From: Trichomonas tenax
Taxonomy: Eukaryota; Parabasalia; Trichomonadida; Trichomonadidae
Assembly (NCBI GenBank): GCA_023091735.1
Contig: JALKBU010000257.1
Location: forward strand, 1 to 54,608
Reading direction: 5' to 3'
DNA length: 54,608 nucleotides
Shown: piece after piece, positions 10,354-20,646 of the stretch
Layout of the letters: each line of letters opens with the position of its first letter
How positions within the stretch are numbered: position 1 is the first letter of the stretch
Program-made: the position numbers and the translations under genes
Notes under the pieces: generated by a model
The model's input: the letters and a program-made list of their open reading frames with translations, nothing else
The model's database searches: none
What the model was told of the DNA's origin: nothing

Positions 10354-13008
10354 TTATTTACTCTCTGTTTCGATAGAAATCATTGATTTGCCGACGTTTT
10401 GATCTTTCACAGATTTTCTTCTTGTGCAGACGACAATAATGATAATAAGGATTACAATGGCTAATAATGAAGATGCCACAGAGCCGAGGATGATTGCTAA
10501 TAAGTTGGATTCGTCTTTGATATACAATAAATCCGTATCAAGTGAAAGATTGATATCTGAGATCGAAGCAATATTTCCATCGAACAAAACTGAACTTCCA
10601 GGAATATTAAAGTAAGGTGCATGATCAAGGCCAAACACTATTATCTTGTTGCAATACACATTCCTCGATAAATTTCTCTTCGTTAAGATTTTGAGTGTGC
10701 TCAATGAGAAAGAAATATTGAGTTCCAAAAATTGTCCTTCTTTGTAATTATTCGTCTCCAAATCATCGAAATAGAGGTATCCCTCTGCTTTGTAATCATC
10801 ATCTGCACTAATAATGAGTTGAATACTATTCTGGAATGTTTCATAGACCGTTAAATTGACTGAAGAAAAGTTGGCTGTGATTGTTCCTCCTCTTAGATAA
10901 GCAGGGGTTTTATCGTAGATTTCGACATTCAACTTTCTGTCTTTTTTGAGCTCTAAGCCAGTGCGCATATCATACCATCTGCCAGGAGGCTTTACTACGT
11001 TGATAACTGTCTGGCTTTCTTCGGTTTGTGGAACTAACATTAATTTTCCGCCGACAATTGGTTGGTAAGTAATCGAATGATCGAATTCTGGGAAGTAGAA
11101 CCACGGCGGAGCAACAAATGGCTCTCCTGTTATAGTTGAGTGATGAACTGCTGTGTAAATCAATGGCAGGAAGGAGTATCTTTCCTTAATCGAGAACAAA
11201 ATTGCATCATATGCTTCTGGATCAGAATCTTTGAACAAGAATGGTTCTCTGTGAGCAGACTCAAGTGTGGAATGCTCTCTATACAAAGGATATAACAAAG
11301 AACCTAATTGATACCATTTCGTCAATAACTTAATATTCGTGTTATCCATGAATCCTCCAATATCAGATCCCGAGAAGAACATTGCGTTCAAGTTCGTTGT
11401 CAAGAGAGAGTCAATGGACTGCTTGTATGCGCCCCAGTTAGGTGAGTTATCGCCTGACCAGTGCCATGCAAATTTCTGTGATCCAGCGAAGTATGAACGC
11501 GTTAATACAAAAGGCCTTAAGCCTCTTCTAGATTGGCCTAAGTGCGAAGCAGAAACCATCGACAAACCATAAATTCCGTGTACTTCTCTGCTTTCGATTG
11601 TGTTGTTAAGAAGCAGCGCATCCTTCGGGAATGTGTTATCGATGGAGTTCCATGTCGAAGGCTCATTCATGTCATTCCAGCAATAGACGCTTTCTGGGAA
11701 TCCATTCTCTGCAGTGAACTTCGAGGCCCACCATTCCCTAACTTCCTTGCGAAGATAGTCAGGCCACGATGAATTTCCAGGCCAACAAGCATCAACAAAA
11801 TCGCTTCCATTCCTTTTAACGAAGAAATTATTCTGAACACATTCATTATATGGCTTAAAGTTTGCGTCGACCTTCATGTGTGGATCCATGATTCTAATGA
11901 TTGTGCGGTGCTGTTTTTTGGCATCATTAAAGAATTTGTCGGAATCATAGAACCAATTTGGATCCATAGTGAGAGAAGTGTGATCTATGAGGTGGTCGAT
12001 ATCGAGCCATGTTCCATCATGTGGAATTCCATAAATTGTTAAATTCTTCAAAACGTCTTCAACTTCTTTCTGGTTTTTGAATCCCCACTTACTTTGCTGA
12101 TAACCTAGAGTCCATCCAGGAGGCATTTCTGGCCTTCCTGTGAGTTCAGTATATTGATTCATTAATCCATTCAACGAATCAACAATAACGACAAAATCAA
12201 TGAATCCTCCTTCAGAGAGGAGTCTGATTTTACGCTGTTTATCCTTCGTTTCGATTGAGAAAAATGTATCAGATGGATTCATCCAAAAAACAGACGGAAA
12301 TTCTTCATGTTTGTTATCATGTGCAATAAAAAATGGTACAAAAGCATATCCTAAAGACTGTTGAGCATCAACGTTAAATCTTCTTGTTTCATTTGTGTCA
12401 TCAATGTTTGTAGTTTTGCTGTCTATGGATAAACCTGAAAAGTACATTGTTTCATCGAAAGAAAAAGATATTCCAACAGCATTTTTGCCATTTGGAATTG
12501 TTTCAACTTTTTGTTGATAATATTCATCATCAACTGGACTTCCGTCTTCAACAACCATGAAATTGTCCGACTTTATCAAATCTATGTATTTTACTCCGTT
12601 CTTAAATATGGACATTGTGAATGGATTCTCAGAAAATTTAACTTCGAGATTTCCAGTCTTCAAAATATTGGTTCCCCTGTTTGATTTTGAGAATGAAAAA
12701 CTATTGCTTGGCTGTAGTTTTGATTTATACACGATTAAATCATCGTGAAAAATGTCGTATCTGTATGATGACAAGTTTTGTGGTAATTCGAGGAAGAATC
12801 GCAATGTTCTGTCGTTAATCGTCAATATGTGGAATACGTGTCCTTTGTTTTCTCCTTTATAAGCTAATTTAATTTGTAATTCTTTATCTACAACTTCTGA
12901 TTTGATCACAGACCATTCATTCGGTCCATTGTAGTTCAGGTTCTCTCTGCAGAACCTCATATCGTTGCATTTACGGAATTCGTAGAAAGAAAGAAGAAAC
13001 AAAAACAT
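10354..13008 (-). CDS. GH31 alpha-glucosidase, glucosidase II-like, with C-terminal membrane anchor
   Basis: The ATG at 13008 gives 884 residues beginning with a hydrophobic signal-like stretch (MFLFLLSFYEF). The frame runs on to a TTG at 13071, which I do not accept as start. GH31 hallmarks are present: the substrate loop WLDIDH, the catalytic nucleophile in WNDMNEPS (Asp446) and the acid/base in HWSGDNSP (Asp520). The sequence order resembles the catalytic subunit of ER glucosidase II and related acid/neutral alpha-glucosidases, which hydrolyse terminal alpha-linked glucose. Unusual for glucosidase II, the C-terminus has a strong membrane helix (LLAIILGSVASSLLAIVILI) followed by a basic tail, making it a type I membrane enzyme. 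It could be a surface or lysosomal alpha-glucosidase instead of an ER processing enzyme. The same-strand Pmp-like gene follows after 37 bp. Confidence 0.88.
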   Translation of the reverse strand: MFLFLLSFYEFRKCNDMRFCRENLNYNGPNEWSVIKSEVVDKELQIKLAYKGENKGHVFHILTINDRTLRFFLELPQNLSSYRYDIFHDDLIVYKSKLQPSNSFSFSKSNRGTNILKTGNLEVKFSENPFTMSIFKNGVKYIDLIKSDNFMVVEDGSPVDDEYYQQKVETIPNGKNAVGISFSFDETMYFSGLSIDSKTTNIDDTNETRRFNVDAQQSLGYAFVPFFIAHDNKHEEFPSVFWMNPSDTFFSIETKDKQRKIRLLSEGGFIDFVVIVDSLNGLMNQYTELTGRPEMPPGWTLGYQQSKWGFKNQKEVEDVLKNLTIYGIPHDGTWLDIDHLIDHTSLTMDPNWFYDSDKFFNDAKKQHRTIIRIMDPHMKVDANFKPYNECVQNNFFVKRNGSDFVDACWPGNSSWPDYLRKEVREWWASKFTAENGFPESVYCWNDMNEPSTWNSIDNTFPKDALLLNNTIESREVHGIYGLSMVSASHLGQSRRGLRPFVLTRSYFAGSQKFAWHWSGDNSPNWGAYKQSIDSLLTTNLNAMFFSGSDIGGFMDNTNIKLLTKWYQLGSLLYPLYREHSTLESAHREPFLFKDSDPEAYDAILFSIKERYSFLPLIYTAVHHSTITGEPFVAPPWFYFPEFDHSITYQPIVGGKLMLVPQTEESQTVINVVKPPGRWYDMRTGLELKKDRKLNVEIYDKTPAYLRGGTITANFSSVNLTVYETFQNSIQLIISADDDYKAEGYLYFDDLETNNYKEGQFLELNISFSLSTLKILTKRNLSRNVYCNKIIVFGLDHAPYFNIPGSSVLFDGNIASISDINLSLDTDLLYIKDESNLLAIILGSVASSLLAIVILIIIIVVCTRRKSVKDQNVGKSMISIETESK

Positions 13009-13985
13009 TGATAAAAAAAAATGTTGATTGACAAAAAAATTTTTGATCTTAAATTTGAACTTCGGGGACAATTGATTTGGTATCAGTGAACGATAAAGGA
13101 CCTATTTCCGCGATGTTGCTTGAGCTGTGGAGTAAAGTCAATAAATTTGAGTCGAATTCAAAGCTTCTAATAGTTCAATCAAAGATATAATGTGTATATA
13201 GATTGGGTATGTGATATAGATGCATTTTCTTGATATTCTATTTTGTTTTTGAAAGGTAGGCCGAGTTTTAACCTCATTTTTAACGTCCGTCATAGTTTAG
13301 ATGGAGCTGAAGAGGTTAATACCGTGCATAGCGTGTTCTTACGTACACAATATAATTGACACGAGATATAGAGTGTTCTTATTTGAATGAAAAGCAGAAC
13401 ATAGCCTGTTTTGTGAAACAAATTTTAATTTTGATCTCGAACTCGTTGTTTCACCATGAAACTTAAACCAGATGGTTCCATCAGCAAGAGAAGCACTTTA
13501 ATGACGTTAACTATATATGTTATTTTTCGAAATTTCGTATCTCAAAAGTTACAGTAGATACACGCTCATCACTAGGCAAGAATACATAGCGCACACTATG
13601 CATGCTCATTACAGATTATTAGTCAAATCGCTCTTGAAAATTTTGAGAAACGATTTGAATCGCGCAAATAAAGCCGACATGATCTTGCAACATGTTCGAA
13701 TTTTAGTTAACATACTATCTCGTATGACATCTACCTCAATATTTTAGTATATAGGTGTCAAAATTACTCAAATTTGAATCCAAGTTCTTCAATCTGGCGG
13801 TTATTTATGGTTAAGGTATACTGTTCGTTTGTACATACTATGCAGAGTTAATCATGAGGTTTCTGTAAGATAAACTGATTTTTTCACAATATTCTTCATT
13901 TGTGTGTAATAATGATGTAATATAAAACTAATATATTTTGGTTCTACTGTTGGACCGAAAGTTGTCACGAAAAAGTGATATTATC

Positions 13986-14001
13986 TGACATGTAAAGTTG
14001 T
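13986..14001 (+). repeat. Dispersed 16-bp motif, copy 1
   Basis: TGACATGTAAAGTTGT occurs here and at 24924-24939, with similar flanks for about 10 further bases on the left. A shorter version (TTTGACATGTAAAGT) lies at about 14039-14053. Function unknown. Confidence 0.6.
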
Positions 14002-14495
14002 CGGAATCTCTAGTTTTATGTGTCAAAATATTAATATTTTTGACATGTAAAGTCCTATAATCATTCAAATTATGTATTAGTTTTTATTTCAAAATCGCGT
14101 CTGACGGGAAGAACTGGGGACTACATTGACACAGGAACCACGCATGTTAGTAGCTAAACTCACAAATCTTCCTTTCATAGGCCATCATTAAGAAATCAAA
14201 GATTTCCACTTCAGAATGCCTCTGAAGAGCAAAAGTGTGAATCACCATTGGAGAATCAAAACATTGTTCCAAAATTGACTCTCTAAAATCAGGCAAACAT
14301 TATTTTGAAGAATAAATAGTTAACACCAGTAATCATTATACAGCAAGTCTATCGCATATTTGAAGTGTATTTACTAGATGCACCAAATTTAAGATTTCAA
14401 CATAATATATTATTATTTTGCTGTTTTACAATCACCAACATATTCTTTAGCTTATGGGGATACGAGTGTTAGTTAAAATAGTCCAAAATATATGA

Positions 14496-14574
14496 TAGCT
14501 ATTTATTAATACTGCAAATGCATTGTTGAAAATACAGTGCAGTTTTTCAATCCAATTTTGAATAGTTTACATCT
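14496..14574 (+). repeat. Dispersed noncoding repeat, copy 1
   Basis: This segment aligns by eye with 46019-46107 over roughly 80 bases. Shared blocks include CTATTTATTAATA, CATTGTTGAAAATA, TGCAG-TTTTCAA and AATTTTG-ATAGT, with scattered substitutions and a small length difference. No ORF is shared. It lies on the 3' side of the GT61-like gene. It may be a small mobile element, a UTR module or an RNA. Confidence 0.55.
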
Positions 14575-14921
14575 AGTGTTAGAGGCCCCTTGAAAGGAAA
14601 ATATTTCATTGACAAAGGACAAGAAGAATTGGTGTTTGTCCATTTATAGATACATCTATAATAGATGCTTCATTTAATGCAAGCAACAGTGATTAAATCA
14701 TCAATGAACCACAAGTTTTGATTAAACTTCAAACAATGGCAAATGAAATATATTTCATAGATTTTATGTTCATCGATGAACTGAGGAGATTCTCCAACAA
14801 ATTGCTTTTGCAAGAAAATAATCAGAATGAATAATGTGAATTTTAGCAAGAGAGAGTGAATTAATTTGATAAATTTAAAATGAACAACTAAATATGAGAT
14901 TTACTTACAAAATATAATTAA

Positions 14922-16400
14922 TTAAACAATAATTTGATCTAAAACAGCTTTGATCAAAACATCGTCAGGTGTTGGAATTACAGAGTGATCCAAAATAGAA
15001 AAGTAATCATCAAATGATTGAGCGTTAACTAAAGGCTGATTGTTTGGGATATTATGGTACTGGGTCGATGTTAATTCGGCCCATTTAGTTCCAAGTTTGC
15101 GATTGGAAAAGCCATTTAATTCATACTCTACAACGTGTGCATTTTTGTTCAAGAAGATTGAATAAACAAGATCAAACAAATCTGTTCCTATGTACACTTG
15201 CGCTTTAGAAACGGATTCAGCGATGATATCAATTGGATCAAAATCAGAAATTACTTCAATCTGCGATATAGGATATAATCTGTGCAACACAGGAACTAAA
15301 AATCTCAATTTTTCATGAACTGCTATTCTTCCTGCCTTCATTTGCTTATGAGCAAATGCATTACGGATATATTCATAAAGGGACGGAGAGCTATTAAAAA
15401 GATCCATGAAGCGACGCGATTTTGCAGCGCTTGGATGTGAAGTATAATGAGTGTAATTCAATTCATAGCTGAATCCAGTTGAAGTCGAAATAACAACGGC
15501 ATTGGAATAGCATATCTTATCTTCACTGTTTTGTATTTCTCCTTTGAATACTTTCGATAGAATTCCTTTTAATTCTTGCTGGACATTTGTTAAAACGATT
15601 CTTTGTTCAGTGTCTTTATAAGGAAATGTGTAGAATGCGACTGGTATCAAAACATCTATGAGTTTATCATAACCTTTTTGAGGATTTGAATCGATCAATA
15701 AAACAGTTGGAATTGACAAATCATCATTCGAAACATATGTTATATTGAAGTACTCTGCGTATGATTTCGGTGGGAACGCTCCATTGTTGACCGCAAAATT
15801 ATAAAATGTTTTGGTTGAAGTCATAACAGAGCCTGTTTGAATCTTGTCACGGATGAAGAGTGATATCGCGGAATTCTCCCAGCATCCATTTCCTATCATT
15901 GCCGCTGAAAATGGAGCTTTATTCACTTTTGTATATCCAATTGAATAAATATTCACGGAATTGATACTCAAAACTTTCTTACTGAGTGAGTATGGGCCAC
16001 ATTGAATGTCAACAATTGCATCGCCTTCAAATGGATGAAGAACGTTGAAAAATACATTTGAAATCGTGCTCTTTTTATCCCAAAACGACGATATATTGTA
16101 TGTAGAGCCGAAAGTACCTGTTACTGCGTAGATATTTAACATCGATGGTGCCGCTCTTCGCGGAAATTGTAAAAACTTTCCAATTTCCAGCCAAATTGAT
16201 ATCCTCGAATCTTGCGCAGTCATGTTCTGCACATTTATCATTGGGCAATCTGTCGAATAAACTTTTGCCGAATTTGGAAGCAGCGGAGGGTCGTTATCTG
16301 ACGAAAGGAAGAAAATGGCAAATGCCGATGCAATGGAGAGTATCAAAAAAACTGGAATTTGCAGTATTAGTCGCTCTGCGAAAATTGTTTTTGTTTTCAT
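14922..16400 (-). CDS. GT61-like (DUF563) type II membrane glycosyltransferase
   Basis: This 492-residue protein starts at an ATG. It begins with a short basic cytosolic tail, then a signal anchor (LILQIPVFLILSIASAFAIFFL), and a lumenal domain. The C-terminal third has the layout of GT61/DUF563 enzymes: LRFLVPVLHRLYPISQIEVI, then IIAESVSKAQVYIGTDLFDLVY, then HVVEYE. This corresponds to the helix, nucleotide-binding strand and acidic strand where other members read I-x-G-x-H-G/G-x-x-L and V-x-E. GT61 enzymes add xylose, GlcNAc or arabinose to glycans in the Golgi of plants, animals and protists. The classical GxHG-type turn is degenerate here (IGTDL), so the donor sugar is open and activity is uncertain. 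It is related to the broken gene at 28187-29554. Confidence 0.6.
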   Translation of the reverse strand: MKTKTIFAERLILQIPVFLILSIASAFAIFFLSSDNDPPLLPNSAKVYSTDCPMINVQNMTAQDSRISIWLEIGKFLQFPRRAAPSMLNIYAVTGTFGSTYNISSFWDKKSTISNVFFNVLHPFEGDAIVDIQCGPYSLSKKVLSINSVNIYSIGYTKVNKAPFSAAMIGNGCWENSAISLFIRDKIQTGSVMTSTKTFYNFAVNNGAFPPKSYAEYFNITYVSNDDLSIPTVLLIDSNPQKGYDKLIDVLIPVAFYTFPYKDTEQRIVLTNVQQELKGILSKVFKGEIQNSEDKICYSNAVVISTSTGFSYELNYTHYTSHPSAAKSRRFMDLFNSSPSLYEYIRNAFAHKQMKAGRIAVHEKLRFLVPVLHRLYPISQIEVISDFDPIDIIAESVSKAQVYIGTDLFDLVYSIFLNKNAHVVEYELNGFSNRKLGTKWAELTSTQYHNIPNNQPLVNAQSFDDYFSILDHSVIPTPDDVLIKAVLDQIIV

Positions 16401-17846
16401 TATTATTATAAATAAGGTTTATTCTTATAAAATATTACGGGCGTAAATATTAAATTTTAGCTAAATATCGAGTATCAACTTATGCAGGCCTCATTTGGGC
16501 TGATCTTGGTGCTTTAGGGCATCTTAGCAATATGATCATTGTTGGAAATGTTATTCCACTTGGATACTCAATATTTCAACGAGCAGATTCGGCCAAAATG
16601 TTTGTTTATGAAAGTTTCATTTCCCAAACTTCAAACATATTATCTCATTCTACCAATTGCCAATTCTGCATCTGCAAGGGTTATTATTCTCAATTACGAC
16701 AAATCAGCCAGTATTCTATTTCTGTAACGATTATCATATACATTTGATTTTTCCTTCGCAAACAAATTTGCATTTATGTGAAACTTTCTTTCAAAATTGT
16801 TATGTTTTATCTTTGCTTTCTTGCATGGTTGCCTAAATGCTTAGTCTGCATAATTTTATAGAATCATTGGCATTTCCGCCAAAATATAATTCTTTCGTTG
16901 AAAAATTAATAACATCAAAATACGTTGGCAACAATTTGAACTAAAATACCAAGTTTTACCACTGCTTGTATATCTGTGTTTGCTCATTTATATTCACATA
17001 TATTAAATGTTTCAATCATCGTGAGCAATCAGGTCTAAAGATTTAAAATTTCAACATGCTGTTAATTAATTGTTTGGATGTTATTGAAATTCATATAGAA
17101 TATGGTGCTATCGGAATAAATATTTTCACAAATTAACTGAAAACAGGAAAATATCTTAAGCAATGAATTTAGCAAAAATCAATATTTTTGGCTATTGGTG
17201 CAATTTTATGCGAATTGGGCCCAAACGGAAGGATTTTTGATGTCGAATTCATGTTCGCATTCTACCCTTAAAAATGTTTGACTTGTGACCAAATTTCTCT
17301 GAAAATTATTGTCACATTTACATTAAAGGTTATTTTTGATTTTTGATATTATGAATATATGATCTTTATATAATACTGAATTCAAATTGTTAAAATTTCC
17401 AATTTCTCTGAAAATTATTGTCACATTTATAAATATTGATTGCCATAGTGTATGCATACAAGAAGAGGGTGCAGGTAACCTTAAAATCAAGGACTCATAT
17501 TTTATGGGGATACTCTATAGACCATAGGAATGCTATGTTTCAGAGGATTCGTCGAAATACGAATCTTGGTGTTCGAGAGATTTTGTGAATCCAAAGTGAC
17601 AGTTTTTCCCCAATGGAGGCCTCGAGCACCAGAGCTCCACAGTTAGACTTCTAAAAGATGTGTGTTGTGACGTTATGTTTCCATATGTTTGTTTGGCTTA
17701 AATATTGAGAATCTTGGATTTTTATTAGACTTTGATATTTTCTAAGAAATAATTTTTAGTCTTTTAGTTAAAATAACATACCGTATTTGTCTGCAATGTG
17801 TGTAAAGCAGAGGCATCACAGCTTTTAATCTATTTCCATCCTGAGT
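16401..17846. other. Intergenic region with a gene scrap and a 29-bp direct repeat
   Basis: At 16457-16746 a plus-strand frame with a protein-like start (YRVSTYAGLIWADLGALGHL) reads through an ATG at 16532 and ends at TGA 16744-16746; a second frame over 16539-16727 also looks coding toward its end, so a frameshifted relic is likely. I do not recognise it. The direct repeat at 17292-17429 is listed separately. The rest is plain AT-rich DNA, with a more GC-rich patch at about 17580-17640. Confidence 0.35.
17292..17429 (+). repeat. Pair of identical 29-bp direct repeats
   Basis: The 29 bases at 17292-17320 (beginning AATTTCTCTGAAAATTATTG) recur exactly at 17401-17429, 109 bases downstream. No gene overlaps them. 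Confidence 0.8.
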
Positions 17847-18131
17847 TCATCTTTTAAACGATTCCAATAGATTTCGAGAGCTTCTGTCATCAATAAAATA
17901 TTCTGTAGATTTGTTATCGATGTAGCATGAAATTGAGCCATAAATTCTAAATAAATTTTGTTCCAAATTTATATCTGAGGAATTGATGATAAATAAAGAG
18001 GTGTGGAAAGGGGCATTTTTTCTTATTTTGGCTCGAAACTTTGGTAATATTATGCACATACTAATGCTTATATGCACCAAGTTTTGGACGAAAAGCTGCG
18101 GACAATCTTGAGAGACGCATTTTCGTATCAT
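17847..18131 (-). CDS. Small hypothetical ORF (94 aa), doubtful
   Basis: A minus-strand ORF with an ATG at 18131, Cys-rich at its start (MIRKCVSQDCPQLF) and ending ESFKR. No domain is recognised and no clear TCA-type initiator lies just upstream; another ATG at 18153 opens a frame of only eight codons. It could be a chance ORF or the end of a decayed gene, given the surrounding fragments. Confidence 0.25.
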   Translation of the reverse strand: MIRKCVSQDCPQLFVQNLVHISISMCIILPKFRAKIRKNAPFHTSLFIINSSDINLEQNLFRIYGSISCYIDNKSTEYFIDDRSSRNLLESFKR

Positions 18132-18395
18132 TCCTCTAAATTGAAAATTTTCATAAAAATATATTTTTTAAATTTGATTTTTTCAGAAACATTTAATCTT
18201 TTGAGTTCATAAATGCGTGATTTCGCAATTCTAAAGCGACAGATCGTTTCTATTTTGGATGTAGTTTCGTTTTATGCCGAAAAAACACACATTTGCTTAA
18301 AAAATACGCAAGATTATTAATATTATTTCCTTTGAAAAGCTGATCCATGTAGTAAAACATGGTAAACAAACAATTTTATTGAATATGCAATAATA

Positions 18396-18768
18396 TCAAG
18401 GCTTCTCAGCTTGCCTGGAAATGAAATCTTGTAGATTGTCATGGAGAATCGATTGTAATTCATCAACAGTAATTCGAAAACTTGCTTCTGCAGGACTAGA
18501 AGGTTCCACAGCGGCACAGTCTGTAGCGCCTTCTTCTTCTTGAGGCTCTACATACGCATCATCTGGTTTCTTTTGGGCCAATCGAGCCATAATTCCAACG
18601 CTATTCATTTGTGTTGATAACTGTCGAGAGATTCTGATGGGTGTTGAATGTTTGAAAAGTTTGTAGAAATATTGTTCGAATGTTTCCCAGCCTTGCTCGT
18701 TATTCTCTGGATTGTGATCTGGAGGATGACACTTATTAATTTTGTCGCATAAATGCTTAATAATTCCC
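18396..18768 (-). pseudogene. C-terminal fragment of an unknown gene
   Basis: The frame is open on the minus strand from a TAG near 18769 to the stop at 18396 (about 124 codons). Its protein-like composition continues upstream of the only ATGs (18608 and 18590): CDKINKCHPPDHNPENNEQG, then FEQYFYKLFKHSTPIRISRQ. An acidic low-complexity stretch (DDAYVEPQEEEGATD) and a helical tail (VDELQSILHDNLQDFI) follow. Because sense-like sequence precedes any ATG, this looks like the 3' end of a longer gene whose 5' part is lost, possibly from a repeated family. No family recognised. Confidence 0.4.
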
Positions 18769-19781
18769 TATATATTTGGCACAAGAAGAATATTCTTGAA
18801 TTTAGAACGGAATTAAGAGACTTGATAAAATTGCATCACAAACATAATGCAACAATACGTTGATATTTGATATTTAAGTTAATAATTATATAAAAAGATC
18901 TTAGATATATACGATTTATACATTTATGACACTTTTTAAGGAAAAAAAACTTAGAAAGCCTTCCTGATTCACCAAGAGGAACACGAAAATTCACATGTTA
19001 GCTTGCAATAAAAAATAAACGGAAAAATTTTGTATTTGATACTTTCTTCTGGCTAACAAAAAGCTACGGTATTTAACCTATAAATTAGCATTTAGGAGTA
19101 GGTTATAGTTCTTTAGTAACAAAGGAAAAGTCGGGATATATTTTGAGAAAAATACATTTTAAAATTTGGTATAGTTTTGATGAGCCCGTTGTACCTTCTG
19201 ATCAAACAGAAGATCACAGGCAAAGTTTCAGCGAAAACAAAGACTTTTGAATTCAATTTAAAATATTTGGTTATCTGTTATAGCTAAGTATGTGGCTCCA
19301 TGTAATATAAAGGAGCATGGGGTCTTGTATATGAGTAACTCTATTAGGCTACAAATGATCCAAGCTAAGGAGCTTTAAGCAATCATCTGTATGGCCGTTA
19401 AGTTTTTAACGTCTTTTCTATCGTCGTTTACACACCTCTATAAATAACTTGGATTATACATACACAGACAGAATCATTATGATTTACCTTGAAAAAAAGA
19501 TATTTCTTTAAACATTTTAAATGCCACTTTTTGGCCAAAAAGTGAAGTGGTGATTTGACAAAATTTACCCTTTGCAAAAAATTGGTTATCCCTTTAATAG
19601 CTATTATATCTTATGAAGAATCCAAATATCCAAAAATTTTGCAAAAATCCTTTTATACTGCATAAAATTTTTTGCTAAAATCTGACGAAACCGTTCAATT
19701 GTATTATTTCTAAAATTGTCCTTTAAAACTCATTCATATATCAATGCTGCGGCGTTGAATCAAGTCACAACGAAGTATGCA
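18769..19781. other. Intergenic region upstream of the seven-helix gene
   Basis: About 1 kb of AT-rich DNA with many short A/T tracts. I see no gene, RNA or repeat that I can support. A TCATTCATATATCA stretch at about 19731-19744, some 40 bases before the ATG at 19782, is the nearest initiator-like sequence. Confidence 0.4.
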
Positions 19782-20621
19782 ATGACCCACAACATTATTG
19801 GGTTGATTATATCACTAATTCTTACAATTCCTTTTTCATTCTTAGCTGTTTTATTAATAAGACTTCAAAAATTTTCATGGAGAATGAAGGTTATACCTGG
19901 GATTTGTTGGTGCTTTGCTTATTTATATAATTTGATCAGGTTTATTGTTGCTTCTTTTCCTTTTGATTTCCTCAGACATCAAGACGATAATAATACATAC
20001 AATAAATTGCTTAGCCTCCCAATACATATTACGTTTTTAGCGGAGATAGCTTATTTTCAACATATAATTAAAGTTTTAGAATTATTTGAGATTCGAGGAA
20101 CGAAATTAATTCAATACATTTCTGATTGTTTATACAACGTCCTAGTCTGCTTCATTCTGGTAACTGTTGTTATATCATATATCGATCTTAATGAAAAATG
20201 GCAAACAGTTTATGATTTCTTTAAGCATTCGATTTTAGAATCTGCATTTATTGAAGCTTTCGAGATATTATTTGGTGCATTTTGTTTCTTTATATTATCT
20301 GTTTGCTTCATATTCTCAAAAGTACGAGAATTGATGCCTTATAAGTTGAGGAAATTGATGAATATTGTATTGTTCTTTTATCCGGTCTCATCATTTGTAG
20401 TTAAAATAACTGGTCGAATAATTGAGAACAAACTCTTTTCATTTTGGGGAAAGATTCACCCAATTGCATATAACTATTTATTGAATCTTGTCGTTATTGT
20501 TTACAGATTCAGTGATTTCTATGTTATTTTATCAATTGTTTGGATTCTTTCTCTTGATGAATATGAAATAACTAAGAGAGAGACATGCACAGAAGAATTA
20601 ACAAATGAAATATTAGTGTAA
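19782..20621 (+). CDS. Seven-helix integral membrane protein of unknown function
   Basis: The first in-frame ATG is at 19782 and gives 279 residues; the frame extends to a TTG at 19716 but no ATG lies there. Seven hydrophobic segments can be counted, beginning with NIIGLIISLILTIPFSFLAVLL and ending with YRFSDFYVILSIVWIL, separated by short loops, followed by a short charged tail. This topology suits a receptor or transporter, but I see no GPCR motif such as DRY or NPxxY. The Pmp-like gene that follows on the same strand 60 or so bases later may be coincidental. A start upstream in the window is blocked by a TGA at about 19682. Confidence 0.55.
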   Translation: MTHNIIGLIISLILTIPFSFLAVLLIRLQKFSWRMKVIPGICWCFAYLYNLIRFIVASFPFDFLRHQDDNNTYNKLLSLPIHITFLAEIAYFQHIIKVLELFEIRGTKLIQYISDCLYNVLVCFILVTVVISYIDLNEKWQTVYDFFKHSILESAFIEAFEILFGAFCFFILSVCFIFSKVRELMPYKLRKLMNIVLFFYPVSSFVVKITGRIIENKLFSFWGKIHPIAYNYLLNLVVIVYRFSDFYVILSIVWILSLDEYEITKRETCTEELTNEILV

Positions 20622-20646
20622 TTTGTTATGAATTTTCTAAAAATGA

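Larger units (their letters stand above)
13072..14921. other. Intergenic region with dispersed short repeats
   Basis: About 1.85 kb. An ORF at 13517-13747 (76 residues) has no recognisable pattern and I do not call it. Two items recur elsewhere in the window: a TGACATGTAAAGTTGT motif at 13986-14001 and an approximately 80-base segment at 14496-14574; both are listed separately. Confidence 0.5.

Noticed and set aside
13009..13071. Longer GH31 protein starting at 13071
   Set aside because: That start is a TTG; the ATG at 13008 opens a signal-peptide-like stretch and needs no unusual initiation.
13517..13747. ORF of 76 codons with an ATG
   Set aside because: No domain-like pattern, no initiator directly upstream and no relation to neighbours.
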